Origin: Candidatus Latescibacterota bacterium
GTDB lineage: Bacteria; Latescibacterota; MWCZ01
Direction of reading: 5' to 3'
DNA length: 64,000 nt
Assembly (NCBI GenBank): GCA_022706085.1
Contig: JAKJDF010000006.1
Location: 62,001-126,000, forward strand
How positions within the stretch are numbered: position 1 is the first letter of the stretch; each line of letters starts with the position of its first letter. This document shows, in pieces, positions 47,094 to 55,440 of the stretch. A model generated the notes under the pieces. The model had not been told where the DNA came from and did no database searches. It worked only from the letters and a program-made list of their open reading frames with translations. The translations under genes were made by a program, and so were the position numbers.

Positions 47094-47915
47094 CTAAACG
47101 GCGCGGTCCGGTTTCTGATACGAGGCCCACATTTCGCGTTCGTGCTCAGTGAAAAGAGTCAGTACTCTGGGGGCCGAAGCGGTCACCGCGATTGTGTGTT
47201 CGAACTGCGCCGAGAGACTGCCGTCCCGTGTGATCACCGTCCACCCGTCCCTCAGGATGCGTACTTCCCACGTTCCCGCGTTTATCATTGGCTCCACGGT
47301 GAAAACCATTCCCGGCCGAAGCTTGCGTCCCGTGTTGCGTTGCCCATAGTTGAGAACCTGCGGGTCTTCGTGGAACATCCTGCCTATCCCGTGGCCGCAG
47401 AAGTCCCGCACGACGCTGAACCCCGCGGCTTCCACATGCTCCTGGATCGCGGCGCCGACGTCACCGAGACGTGCACCGGCGCGCGCTTCCGCAATTCCCA
47501 AGTACATCGCGGCTTCTGTCACACGCATCAGGCGCTCCCCTTCAAGGTTCCTTTTGCCGGGGACTATGACGGTAGCAGCCTTGTCGCCGTGGAAGCCGTT
47601 CTTGTAGACCGTCACATCAATGGTTATCAGGTCGCCCTCTTCCAGTGGCTTCGCCGTCGGGATGCCGTGGACTACCACATCATTGACGGCAGTGCAGATG
47701 CTGTTGGGATACCCGCGGTACCCCTTCGGGCTGGCGATCGCTCCGCGGTCGGCAATGTATTTCTCCGCAAGCGCATCGAGTTCCAGTGTGGAGATACCCG
47801 CGCGGACCGCCTGTTGCAGATACTCGAGGGTTTCGGAAGCCAACTGACACGCGGGAGCCATCCGCTCCAGATCTTCGAGCGTTTTGATCTGCGCCATGAC
47901 CAGTTCAGCCTCCAT
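47094..47915 (-). CDS. map: Methionine aminopeptidase, type I
   Basis: Removes the initiator methionine from new proteins. The five metal ligands can be seen in order: GDLITIDVTVYKNGFHGD (two Asp), CGHGIG (His), TVEPMI (Glu) and SAQFEHT (Glu). About 273 aa from ATG 47915; ATG 47897 is an alternative. Either start overlaps or abuts the end of the sugar isomerase gene. map usually sits with ribosomal protein genes, so its place at the end of a sugar-acid operon is unusual and suggests an extra copy or relocated gene. Confidence 0.93.
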   Translation of the reverse strand: MEAELVMAQIKTLEDLERMAPACQLASETLEYLQQAVRAGISTLELDALAEKYIADRGAIASPKGYRGYPNSICTAVNDVVVHGIPTAKPLEEGDLITIDVTVYKNGFHGDKAATVIVPGKRNLEGERLMRVTEAAMYLGIAEARAGARLGDVGAAIQEHVEAAGFSVVRDFCGHGIGRMFHEDPQVLNYGQRNTGRKLRPGMVFTVEPMINAGTWEVRILRDGWTVITRDGSLSAQFEHTIAVTASAPRVLTLFTEHEREMWASYQKPDRAV

Positions 47916-48702
47916 TCCGGGTTGTGACCTCCTGGAGGAGCGTGCGAACCGCTTCCAGGCTTTCCCGCGTTTTCTCAATCCCCGGTTCACAGTGCGTCTC
48001 GATCACGAGACAGCCCTTGTAGGATGATGCCGCCAGGTCGGTGATTTGCTTCTTCCAGTCAATCTGTCCTTTTCCGACGCTATCGAACCGACGGTTATCA
48101 CCTTGTACACGAGTGTCCTTGAGGTGAACATTGAATATGCGTCCTTCCAGCACACGGACGGCATCGTTGATTTCGCTGTCAAAGGGGAATGCGTTACCCG
48201 GATCCCAGTTCGCGCCGACGTTTTCCATATCCACTGCGTTGATCAGGTTCGCAAGAGCGCGGCATCCGGTCGCGGTATATCCGGGCTCGTTTTCGATTGC
48301 GACACGCACTCCATGACGGGCAGCAATTCGGCCGGTCTCGCGCAGCGCCTCGACAACAATGGTCGGAGGTGCGCTGGCACGGAACTCCCGTCCCTGAACG
48401 CTGAACACAATCACCTGTCCGCATCCGAAAACATCGCAGAGTTGCAACGTTCTGCGGAACCTGTCGATGTGTTTTTCGATTTCCCGCTCATCGCACGCGC
48501 ATTTGAAGACTCCCGGGGAAAGGCCCGTCACCGTGAGGCCGTGCGCGCGGACCTGGGAAAGTGCGTTCTGAACATCACCATCGGGGATCCTGGCACCGTC
48601 CAGACCCCGCAGCTCGATATTCTGGACGTTCCAACCGTCCAGAATGGACAGCGCCTCCGCAAACGGTGTTTTCAGTTCGTCGGTTACAACGGAAAGTCTC
48701 AT
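47905..48702 (-). CDS. Sugar phosphate isomerase/epimerase family protein (xylose isomerase-like TIM barrel)
   Basis: A 265-residue TIM barrel of the AP-endonuclease-2/xylose isomerase-like family. Metal-binding positions appear as ENEPGY, NWDPGN, the HLKD motif and a final ET before the last helix. Related enzymes isomerise or epimerise ketoses and uronates. The substrate cannot be told from the sequence; sitting after eda and kdgK it may prepare a uronate-derived intermediate. Confidence 0.8.
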   Translation of the reverse strand: MRLSVVTDELKTPFAEALSILDGWNVQNIELRGLDGARIPDGDVQNALSQVRAHGLTVTGLSPGVFKCACDEREIEKHIDRFRRTLQLCDVFGCGQVIVFSVQGREFRASAPPTIVVEALRETGRIAARHGVRVAIENEPGYTATGCRALANLINAVDMENVGANWDPGNAFPFDSEINDAVRVLEGRIFNVHLKDTRVQGDNRRFDSVGKGQIDWKKQITDLAASSYKGCLVIETHCEPGIEKTRESLEAVRTLLQEVTTRNGG

Positions 48703-48728
48703 GCGTACTTTCGGTGGTGCGGCAGAGG

Positions 48729-49724
48729 TTACCGGCGAATCCTCAACCCCGCACCCTTGATAAGGTCCTGGGTCTCCTGGAGAGTCGTCCAGTTGATATC
48801 GCCGGGGACGGTGTGTTTCAACGCGGCAAAGGCAGTGCCATAGTCCAGTGCCTTCTGAATGTCATCATCCAGGTAGCCCGCAATGAACCCTGCGGCAAAG
48901 GCATCCCCTCCGCCTACCCTGTCCACTACTTCGAGATCGTAGCTTTTCGTTTCATAGGACCGTCCGTTTGAGTACGCAACGGCAGTCAGTGAGTTGCGCA
49001 TCAGTCCAGAAGTCCCGCGCAGAGTCAGCGCGACGACTTCAAACCCGAACGTCTCCGCCAGACGAACCGCAAGATCATGGGGCGATGAGCCCGTGACTCC
49101 CAGAACAGCTTCTTTTGCCTCCCCCTCCATCGAAACTCCGGTGATGAAACAGGAGACGTCCCGCATGAGCGGCGTCTGCACTTTCCGCGCGTCCTCTATG
49201 GACCAGAGAGTGCTGCGATAGTTGGGGTCGTAAACGGTCTTGAGGCCTTTTTGCCTCGCAATCGCCAGTGCTTCTGCTGTTGCTTCTGCCGCACTCGGGC
49301 TTAGCGCGGGCGTGATACCCGAAGTCTCGAACAACTTTGCTCCGGCGAGTGCGCTCGCCCAATCTACCTCCCCTGGTCGTATCCGGCTCATAGCCGAATT
49401 CTTTCGGTCATACAGCACCGTGGAAGGGCGTGGCGCGGATCCGAATTCGAGGAAATAGATCCCCATGCGGTCGTCGCGTGACCACACCACGTGAGAGGTA
49501 TCGACTCCGAGTTGTCGGGCCTGATTGACCAGCACTCGCCCGAGAGCGTTCTGTGGCAATCTGGAAACCCACGACGCCGTCAGGCCCAGCCGGGTGACTC
49601 CAGTCGCGACGTTGAATTCCGCTCCGCCTACCGCCATGTCAAGCGTCGAAGTCTGCTCCAGACGCTGAAAATGCGGCGGCGAAAGCCTGACCATGCCCTC
49701 GCCGAATGTCACTACCTCGCTCAT
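48729..49724 (-). CDS. kdgK: 2-dehydro-3-deoxygluconokinase (PfkB family)
   Basis: PfkB sugar kinase of 331 aa that phosphorylates 2-keto-3-deoxygluconate to KDPG. GGAEFNVATGVTRLGL near the start and VDRVGGGDAFAAGFIAGYL near the end (with the catalytic Asp) are the two PfkB signatures. YDPNYRSTLW is typical of KdgK. It lies 21 bases after eda, which makes the KDG assignment stronger. The ribosome binding site is GGAGGAA. Confidence 0.9.
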   Translation of the reverse strand: MSEVVTFGEGMVRLSPPHFQRLEQTSTLDMAVGGAEFNVATGVTRLGLTASWVSRLPQNALGRVLVNQARQLGVDTSHVVWSRDDRMGIYFLEFGSAPRPSTVLYDRKNSAMSRIRPGEVDWASALAGAKLFETSGITPALSPSAAEATAEALAIARQKGLKTVYDPNYRSTLWSIEDARKVQTPLMRDVSCFITGVSMEGEAKEAVLGVTGSSPHDLAVRLAETFGFEVVALTLRGTSGLMRNSLTAVAYSNGRSYETKSYDLEVVDRVGGGDAFAAGFIAGYLDDDIQKALDYGTAFAALKHTVPGDINWTTLQETQDLIKGAGLRIRR

Positions 49725-49745
49725 GGATTACCGTTCCTCCCGGCT

Positions 49746-50408
49746 TCAGGACCGATTGGAGCTCAGTCTGGCCATCGCTTCATTGTACGCATCCGCGAAA
49801 GACCGCGCTTTCTGAGCAATCGCCTCGTAATTGCCGGTTGCGATGTGCTTTGGCTCGACCAGCGTTCCGCCTGCGCCCAGCAGTTGCGCTCCGGCTGCGA
49901 GGTAGTCAAAAACGTTATTCGGTTCGACGCCACCGGTTGGCATAAATACGACGTCCGGGAGCGGGGCACGAAGTGCTTTCAGGTAGGACGGGCCAAACAC
50001 GGAAATCGGGAACACCTTCACAGCATCAGCGCTGGCATTCATCGCCATCACTACTTCTGTCGGCGTGAGAGCGCCCGGTATGGCAATCGCACCGAGGGCG
50101 TGTGCGGTGGCGATTGTCGCGGGGTCAGTATTCGGTGCTACGATGAACCGCGCGCCGGCGCGTATCGCTGCTTTCGCTTTCTCGGAATCGGTTACGGTGC
50201 CGGCTCCCAGCACCACGTCGTTGCCTGTCGAAGCAGCTACGGTCTCAAGGACTTCGGTCGCATTCGGCACAGTAAATGTGATCTCAACCACTTTTATGCC
50301 GCCTGAAACGACTGCTTCGACAGCCCTTGCCGCGGTCTCCGGTGTCGGCGTTCGAACGACACCAACAATTCCGTGTTGCAGCATTCTGCGTAACAAGGGG
50401 TGTTCCAT
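49746..50408 (-). CDS. eda: KDPG/KHG aldolase
   Basis: Class I aldolase of 220 aa that splits 2-keto-3-deoxy-6-phosphogluconate into pyruvate and glyceraldehyde 3-phosphate. The active-site Glu is in VVEITFTVPNA, GAGTVTDSEKA follows, and the Schiff-base Lys is in DAVKVFPISVFGPSYLKAL. GGAGG lies seven bases before ATG 50408. It is the first gene of a minus-strand operon with kdgK, the sugar isomerase and map. Confidence 0.93.
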   Translation of the reverse strand: MEHPLLRRMLQHGIVGVVRTPTPETAARAVEAVVSGGIKVVEITFTVPNATEVLETVAASTGNDVVLGAGTVTDSEKAKAAIRAGARFIVAPNTDPATIATAHALGAIAIPGALTPTEVVMAMNASADAVKVFPISVFGPSYLKALRAPLPDVVFMPTGGVEPNNVFDYLAAGAQLLGAGGTLVEPKHIATGNYEAIAQKARSFADAYNEAMARLSSNRS

Positions 50409-50503
50409 CGGTGTACCTCCGTTTTGCCATCAGGCCGCGGCACATGCAAACAAAAAGTACGCGTAGAAACGCGCCATTCCCAGGGGCGCATGCGGTCGAG
50501 GAG

Positions 50504-50532
50504 TTGACCGCTGGAGCGCGATTAGGTATTCA
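50504..50532 (+). promoter_or_regulatory. Possible sigma-70 promoter before the cysteine-rich gene
   Basis: TTGACC (50504-50509) and TATTCA (50527-50532) are separated by 17 bases, about 70 bases before the plus-strand gene at 50606. The -10 match is poor, so this is tentative. The 197-base gap between eda and that gene must also hold the divergent eda promoter, which I could not identify. Confidence 0.3.
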
Positions 50533-50605
50533 ATTCATTCCGGCATTCGAATTCCTCCTTGCGAAGAGGGATTCGACGGAAGGCTGAAAAGGCGGTAAGG
50601 AACAC

Positions 50606-51211
50606 ATGCACGATAGCACGCGCGGGTGGTCGGAACAGCAGTGGGAGGACTACTTTGCGAGGCAGGATGAGTCGTTTTTCATGGCACTCAGGTCACGGAC
50701 TTCCCGCGAACAGCCAACGAACGAAGGTCATCCGTCCCCGGAATCTGCAGGCACTATCGACGATCTCGTTGCCGCCGCTTCTGCAGACACGCTCCTCGAA
50801 GAAGAAGATGCCCTGATCCGTGAATTGTACGCCGGGTTGGGCCAGATGCCTGCCTGGCGTGCGGTCGTGGAGTTTTGCGATAGCACGATGGAATTCGTAG
50901 CCCCGATCTGCGAAGACGTGATCGGCAGTCCCCTGGAATCGGTCGCGCGGATTCTCTGCCGCGAGTGCTTCCTTGTAACCGATTACGTTCTCGCCGGCCA
51001 TGAGCTGGGATACGATGAGGGAACGCTGTGCGGCAACATTGCGTTGTGTTTGCGCGCAAGACGTTCCCTTGACAGATGCATTCAGTGCTTTGACCGGTTT
51101 GGACCGGAGCATCGTGCCGCATGCCTCCGCCTCCGTCTCAGGGGGAAGATTGCCGGTGTGTTCCTGGATCGGCGGATTGCGGACCTCAGGGCGCGAGTCT
51201 GGTGGCGCTAG
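50606..51211 (+). CDS. Cysteine-rich protein of unknown function
   Basis: A 201-residue soluble protein I cannot assign. Residues 1-60 are polar and low in structure. Residues 62-176 are mostly helical and hold nine cysteines (91, 102, 118, 121, 142, 148, 158, 161, 173), including two CxxC pairs, CREC and CIQC. Such spacing suggests metal or iron-sulfur binding, or a redox role, but no known motif matches. The ATG has AAGGA four bases upstream. It precedes purD by about 85 bases on the same strand. Confidence 0.7.
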   Translation: MHDSTRGWSEQQWEDYFARQDESFFMALRSRTSREQPTNEGHPSPESAGTIDDLVAAASADTLLEEEDALIRELYAGLGQMPAWRAVVEFCDSTMEFVAPICEDVIGSPLESVARILCRECFLVTDYVLAGHELGYDEGTLCGNIALCLRARRSLDRCIQCFDRFGPEHRAACLRLRLRGKIAGVFLDRRIADLRARVWWR

Positions 51212-51296
51212 CACCGCTCAACCGGGAAACCAGAACGGCTGTTAACTATCGGGCAAGGTCATCGGCCGGGAAGTCAATACATTCGAAAGGATGAGT

Positions 51297-52607
51297 ATGT
51301 CGGAAATGAAGAAAAAGGACGTCCTGATTGTCGGGCAGGGAGGCCGCGAACACGCCCTTGCGTGGCTTTTGAAGCGGCAGGGCGGCGTGAACCGCCTCAT
51401 GGCTGCGCCCGGAAACGCCGGTATAGCATCAATCGCGGAGTGTTTCGACGTGAAACCGACGGATATTGACGGTCAGGTCGCACTTGCAGGGAAGGAGAAA
51501 CCGGACCTGGTGCTGGTAGCACCGGATGATCCGCTGGCGCTGGGGTTGGTAGACAGGTTGCAGGCGGCCGGAATTCGCGCCTTTGGTCCGACCGCAGCGG
51601 CTGCCCGCATCGAAAGCAACAAGGCGTTCGCCAAACGGCTCATGTGGGAAGCCGGGGTTCCTACTGCCGCGTTCGAAACATTTACCGATCCGGCAAAAGC
51701 GTGTGACTATGTGTCCGGCATATCTCATCGTGTTGTCGTGAAGGCCTCAGGCCTGGCCGCCGGCAAAGGTGCAATCGTGACTTCAAGCCGCGATGAGGCA
51801 CAGGAAGCGGTCTGGGAGATCATGGTGAAACGCGCATTCGGCGATGCGGGCAACGAGGTTGTGATAGAGGAGTTCATGGAGGGCGAAGAAGCGTCTCTTT
51901 TCGCCATCTGTGATGGCCGGAACTATCGCATGTTCGTTTCGGCGCAGGACCACAAACGGGTGTTTGACGGAGACCGGGGACCGAATACGGGTGGGATGGG
52001 CGCATATGCACCCGCCCCGGTGGTAACTGACGAGGTGAGACGGCACGCGTGCGAGCGCATCATCGAACCGACCCTGAAGGCGCTGGCTGCGGAGGGATGC
52101 CCCTACCATGGCATCCTTTACGTAGGTCTCATGATTACACGAGAAGGGCCGAAAGTAGTGGAGATGAACAGCCGCTGGGGTGATCCCGAAACGCAGGTGG
52201 TCGTACCGTTGCTTCGCTCTGACATGATGGAACTCATGGAAGCGGCGATTGACGGGAGGCTGGATAGCGTCTCAGTCGAGGAAGACGAAGGAGCGGCAGT
52301 GGTTGTCATGCTGGCTTCAGGTGGTTACCCGGGGGATTACACAAAGGGGTTCACGATTTCAGGCATCGAGACCGCGGCGGAACAGGAGGGAGTAATCCTT
52401 TTCCATTCGGGCACAGCTTGGAAGGACGGCTCCCTGGTGACCAACGGAGGACGCGTTCTCGGCGTCACCGCCGTGGCGGACGACATTCAGACTGCCGTAG
52501 GCCGTGCGTACAGGGCGGCGGAACATATCTATTTCGATGGCATACACTACCGAAAAGATATCGCACACCGCGCCATTGCGCGGCTGGCCGGTTCAACTCG
52601 GATATGA
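51297..52607 (+). CDS. purD: Phosphoribosylamine-glycine ligase
   Basis: ATP-grasp enzyme of 436 aa that makes GAR in purine synthesis. The start DVLIVGQGGREHALAW is the family N-terminal loop. VVVKASGLAAGKGAIV and IEEFMEGEEASLFAICDG are ATP-grasp elements, and GPNTGGMGAYAP and the metal-binding EMNSRWGDPETQVV complete the set. Start ATG 51297 has AAAGG six bases upstream; ATG 51291 would sit directly on the ribosome binding site. purE follows after 12 bases. Confidence 0.96.
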   Translation: MSEMKKKDVLIVGQGGREHALAWLLKRQGGVNRLMAAPGNAGIASIAECFDVKPTDIDGQVALAGKEKPDLVLVAPDDPLALGLVDRLQAAGIRAFGPTAAAARIESNKAFAKRLMWEAGVPTAAFETFTDPAKACDYVSGISHRVVVKASGLAAGKGAIVTSSRDEAQEAVWEIMVKRAFGDAGNEVVIEEFMEGEEASLFAICDGRNYRMFVSAQDHKRVFDGDRGPNTGGMGAYAPAPVVTDEVRRHACERIIEPTLKALAAEGCPYHGILYVGLMITREGPKVVEMNSRWGDPETQVVVPLLRSDMMELMEAAIDGRLDSVSVEEDEGAAVVVMLASGGYPGDYTKGFTISGIETAAEQEGVILFHSGTAWKDGSLVTNGGRVLGVTAVADDIQTAVGRAYRAAEHIYFDGIHYRKDIAHRAIARLAGSTRI

Positions 52608-52619
52608 CGGGGCAAACGA

Positions 52620-53099
52620 ATGGAGAATGAGGCAAAGGAAATTCGGAAAACGGACGTGCTCATCCTCATGGGCAGTTCTTCTGATATGCCGACGATGGAA
52701 AAGGCGGCCGCACAGCTTCAGGAATTCGGGCTGTCCAGCGAGATCATCATCTCTTCGGCGCACAGAAATCCGGATCGCACCGCGCAAATAGCACGAGAAG
52801 CTCAGGATCGCGGTGTGAAGGTTATCATCGCGGGCGCCGGCATGGCAGCGGCACTTCCGGGAGCAGTCGCCGCCCATACGAACCTGCCGGTGATCGGGGT
52901 TCCCTGCGCGTCCGGAGCGCTGAACGGGTTCGACAGCCTCCTTTCGATCGCCCAGATGCCGCCCGGCATTCCTGTAGCGTGCGTGGCGATCAATGGGGCA
53001 AAAAACGCTGCCGTCCTTGCGGCGCAGATCATCGCCACCGGCGACGTGGAGGTAGCGGCGAAAGTTGCGGAATTCCGCAGAAAGCAGAGCGCGGCGTAA
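52620..53099 (+). CDS. purE: N5-carboxyaminoimidazole ribonucleotide mutase
   Basis: A 159-residue class I type PurE that shifts the carboxyl group of N5-CAIR. Motifs are LMGSSSDMPTM, ISSAHRNPDRT with the catalytic His, and ALNGFDSLLSIAQMPPGIPV. Where many class I enzymes read GGAAHLPG this one reads GMAAALPG, so that His is missing. No purK is seen in the window, so direct use of bicarbonate/AIR cannot be excluded. It is convergent with the dehydrogenase-acetyltransferase fusion, seven bases apart. Confidence 0.92.
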   Translation: MENEAKEIRKTDVLILMGSSSDMPTMEKAAAQLQEFGLSSEIIISSAHRNPDRTAQIAREAQDRGVKVIIAGAGMAAALPGAVAAHTNLPVIGVPCASGALNGFDSLLSIAQMPPGIPVACVAINGAKNAAVLAAQIIATGDVEVAAKVAEFRRKQSAA

Positions 53100-53106
53100 T
53101 TCAGAG

Positions 53107-54765
53107 CTATGCCGATCGTTCGGGGTGCATTATGGCGTCGTAAGATTTCGTACCGACGCGCATTTCCTCTGGCATCGGGGCTTCCTCGTCGAGATCGAGG
53201 CAGCGGATTATTCCCGGAGCAACTTCTTTGTATCTCAACCCGCTTTCCGGGCACACGTACACACCGTCCGCATCAGGGTTGCGCAACGGCAATCCATGCC
53301 GGCTGATCCATCCGCGGAATCTTGCCGGATTGCCCATCACAAGTCCGTAGTCGGGCACGTCCTTCGTCACGACTGCTCCCGCGCCCACAAACGCGTACCT
53401 CCCGATCGTCGTGCCGCAAAGAATCGTTGCGTTTGCCCCGATTGTACAACCCCTCCGGAGGATCGTCTTCTCGTAAAGGCCCCGCCGCGATATCTCCGAC
53501 CGCGGGTTGGTCACGTTCGTGAATACGCAGGAAGGGCCTAAGAACACGTTGTCCTCAACGATGAGCCCGGTGTAAAGCGACGTGTTGTTCTGAACCTTGA
53601 CGTCGTTCCCTACCACCACCCCGCTGTCCACGTTGCAGTTCTGTCCGAAAACGCAGTTCTCGCCGATCACCGCATTTTTCATGATGTGGCTGTAATGCCA
53701 TATTCGGGTTCCCGCCCCGATCGAACAGGGCTCGTCCACGATGGCGGTAGGATGAGCGAAAAACGGGCGTCCAGTTTGTGTGGTCCCACCCAGAGTCACG
53801 GGCACTCCCCCTTTTTCCAACGAGTCCTGGCATGTTTCAAGAACCTCCAGAACCGCGAGCGCCTCCCGGCCGTCTGTCAGTGGATTCGTACGCTCTTCGA
53901 TGCATTTCAGGAAATGCCTGCATTCATTCTCCAACGGCTCTTGGTCATCAACCTCGATGCGTTCTCGAGGCGCTTTGATGGCAGTAGGAACATCGTTCAC
54001 CCACTCCACGCCATGCGAATAAGCGACAAGCTTCTCCGTTGAAGTGTCATCGAACACAACCATTTTGCGCGACCCGACCACAACCAGTCGTTGTTCCTTG
54101 AACGGGTGCAACCAGCTTACGAAAACATGGCCGCGAACGCCGCCCGGGAATTCCAGATTGCTCATCGTCACGTCCGGAACGCCTTTGTTCAGATATGCCG
54201 AACCATGGCACGAGACGCGTTCAGGGTATTGCCCGACCAGCGCGAGTATCACGGAGATATCATGGGGTGCGAAACTCCAGAGGATGTTCTCCTCCGTGCG
54301 TATCTTGCCGATATTGAGGCGGTTGGAATATACATAGCGGATTTCCCCGAGTTCCCCTGCCTCCACCATCTTGGCCAGCGTGCGAACCGCAGGGTGGTAA
54401 CGGAGTACGTGACCCACCATGAGGATTCTCGAGGTGCGGGCGGCTGCTTCCACCATCGCGCGGCCATCGGCGACCGTTAACGCGAGAGGTTTTTCGACGT
54501 ACACGTCCTTCTGTGCATCGAAGGCCGCCATGGCGTGTCGGAAATGGTCCGCCGCCGGCGTTGCGAACACGACCGCAGCAATGTTAGTATCCGCCAGAAC
54601 CCGGTTCATGTCAGAGGTGAAAGAAACGCCGGGGTACTCGTGCTCGATTTCCTCCTTTTTGGAGGAAACGGTGTCGCAGACAGTGTGGAGCGCTCCGAGC
54701 TTGTGGAAAACCCGCACCAGGTTCTTGCCCCAGTACCCCATTCCTACCACTGCGATACGGGTCAT
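53107..54765 (-). CDS. Fusion of a Gfo/Idh/MocA dehydrogenase with a left-handed beta-helix N-acetyltransferase
   Basis: A 552-residue two-domain protein. Residues 1-320 are a Gfo/Idh/MocA oxidoreductase (VVGMGYWGKNLVR for NAD binding, EKPLALT with the catalytic Lys). Residues 337 to about 505 are hexapeptide repeats with RIWHYSHI and GENCVFGQNCNV, as in WbpD/WlbB. The pair corresponds to WlbA/WlbB-type steps that make UDP-diacetamido uronic acids for surface glycans; the substrates are inferred. Start ATG 54765 fits the family; the longer frame crosses the tRNA-Ser gene. A roughly 45-residue tail with YVCPESGLRY follows the helix. Confidence 0.88.
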   Translation of the reverse strand: MTRIAVVGMGYWGKNLVRVFHKLGALHTVCDTVSSKKEEIEHEYPGVSFTSDMNRVLADTNIAAVVFATPAADHFRHAMAAFDAQKDVYVEKPLALTVADGRAMVEAAARTSRILMVGHVLRYHPAVRTLAKMVEAGELGEIRYVYSNRLNIGKIRTEENILWSFAPHDISVILALVGQYPERVSCHGSAYLNKGVPDVTMSNLEFPGGVRGHVFVSWLHPFKEQRLVVVGSRKMVVFDDTSTEKLVAYSHGVEWVNDVPTAIKAPRERIEVDDQEPLENECRHFLKCIEERTNPLTDGREALAVLEVLETCQDSLEKGGVPVTLGGTTQTGRPFFAHPTAIVDEPCSIGAGTRIWHYSHIMKNAVIGENCVFGQNCNVDSGVVVGNDVKVQNNTSLYTGLIVEDNVFLGPSCVFTNVTNPRSEISRRGLYEKTILRRGCTIGANATILCGTTIGRYAFVGAGAVVTKDVPDYGLVMGNPARFRGWISRHGLPLRNPDADGVYVCPESGLRYKEVAPGIIRCLDLDEEAPMPEEMRVGTKSYDAIMHPERSA

Positions 54766-54884
54766 CGGGCTGCGCTCCGTTTGAGGTGTTTCGGTCGGGA
54801 AGTCGGTCTTGTTTCCTGGTGTGGAGAGTGACGAGGAGGAAAAAGGCCGAAATGAGAACTCGCGAGAGCTTTCGTAACATGTGC

Positions 54885-54971
54885 TGGCGGAGGGGGTGGG
54901 ATTCGAACCCACGGACCTCGTCGGTCGGCAGTTTTCAAGACTGCTGCTTTCAACCGCTCAGCCACCCCTCC
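54885..54971 (-). tRNA. tRNA-Ser (anticodon TGA)
   Basis: An 87-base class II tRNA including an encoded CCA. The acceptor arms GGAGGGG and CCCCTCC pair fully. The anticodon stem GCAGT/ACTGC encloses loop CTTGAAA, giving anticodon TGA. A long variable arm and the GGTTCGAATCC T-arm are present. It begins 13 bases after the end of nrdR, so it is either co-transcribed with that operon or has a promoter inside nrdR. Confidence 0.96.
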
Positions 54972-54984
54972 GCGTGAAGGAGAC

Positions 54985-55431
54985 TCATCCAAACAGTTTC
55001 AGCTCGTCGATAAAGGCGCCCGGCGTTTCGAAATCCTTGAAGACCGAAGCGAACCGGAGGCGAGCCACTTTGTCGAGCTGTTCCAGCCTCTGGAGTACCA
55101 TATCCCCGAGGCGGGAGGACTTCACCTCCCGTGTCTGTCCGTGGAAAAGCTCCAGCTCTATCTCGTCCACAAGCCGTTCGATCTGTTCCTGAGTAACGGG
55201 CCGCTTTGCGCACGCAAGCTCTATCCCCCGCTGGAGTTTTGCGCGGTCATACACCTCTTTCCTGCCGTCTCTCTTCGTCACCGTGACGGGAACCGACTCC
55301 ACCACCTCGTAGGTGGTAAAACGCGCGGAACACACGAGGCACTCGCGTCGGCGGCGTATTGTTGCCCCGTCGCGACTGGCGCGTGAATCAACTACTTTAT
55401 CCTCGAGTTTTCCGCAAAACGGGCATCGCAT
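54985..55431 (-). CDS. nrdR: Transcriptional repressor NrdR
   Basis: A 148-residue zinc-ribbon and ATP-cone repressor of ribonucleotide reductase genes. Zinc ligands are MRCPFCG and CLVCSARFTTYE; the ATP-cone follows (VTVTKRDGRKEVYDRAKLQRGIE). No reductase genes are in the window and I saw no NrdR-box pair nearby. It lies 9 bases after rpiB. Confidence 0.95.
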   Translation of the reverse strand: MRCPFCGKLEDKVVDSRASRDGATIRRRRECLVCSARFTTYEVVESVPVTVTKRDGRKEVYDRAKLQRGIELACAKRPVTQEQIERLVDEIELELFHGQTREVKSSRLGDMVLQRLEQLDKVARLRFASVFKDFETPGAFIDELKLFG

Positions 55432-55440
55432 CGTGTTCGG

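Noticed and set aside
54766-54912. 49-residue N-terminal extension of the dehydrogenase-acetyltransferase fusion (starting MGSNPTPSAST)
   Set aside because: It translates the 3' part of tRNA-Ser; the conserved family start is at 54765.
54766-54984. Genomic island or attachment site at tRNA-Ser
   Set aside because: No integrase, no direct repeat of the tRNA end and no change in base composition were seen.
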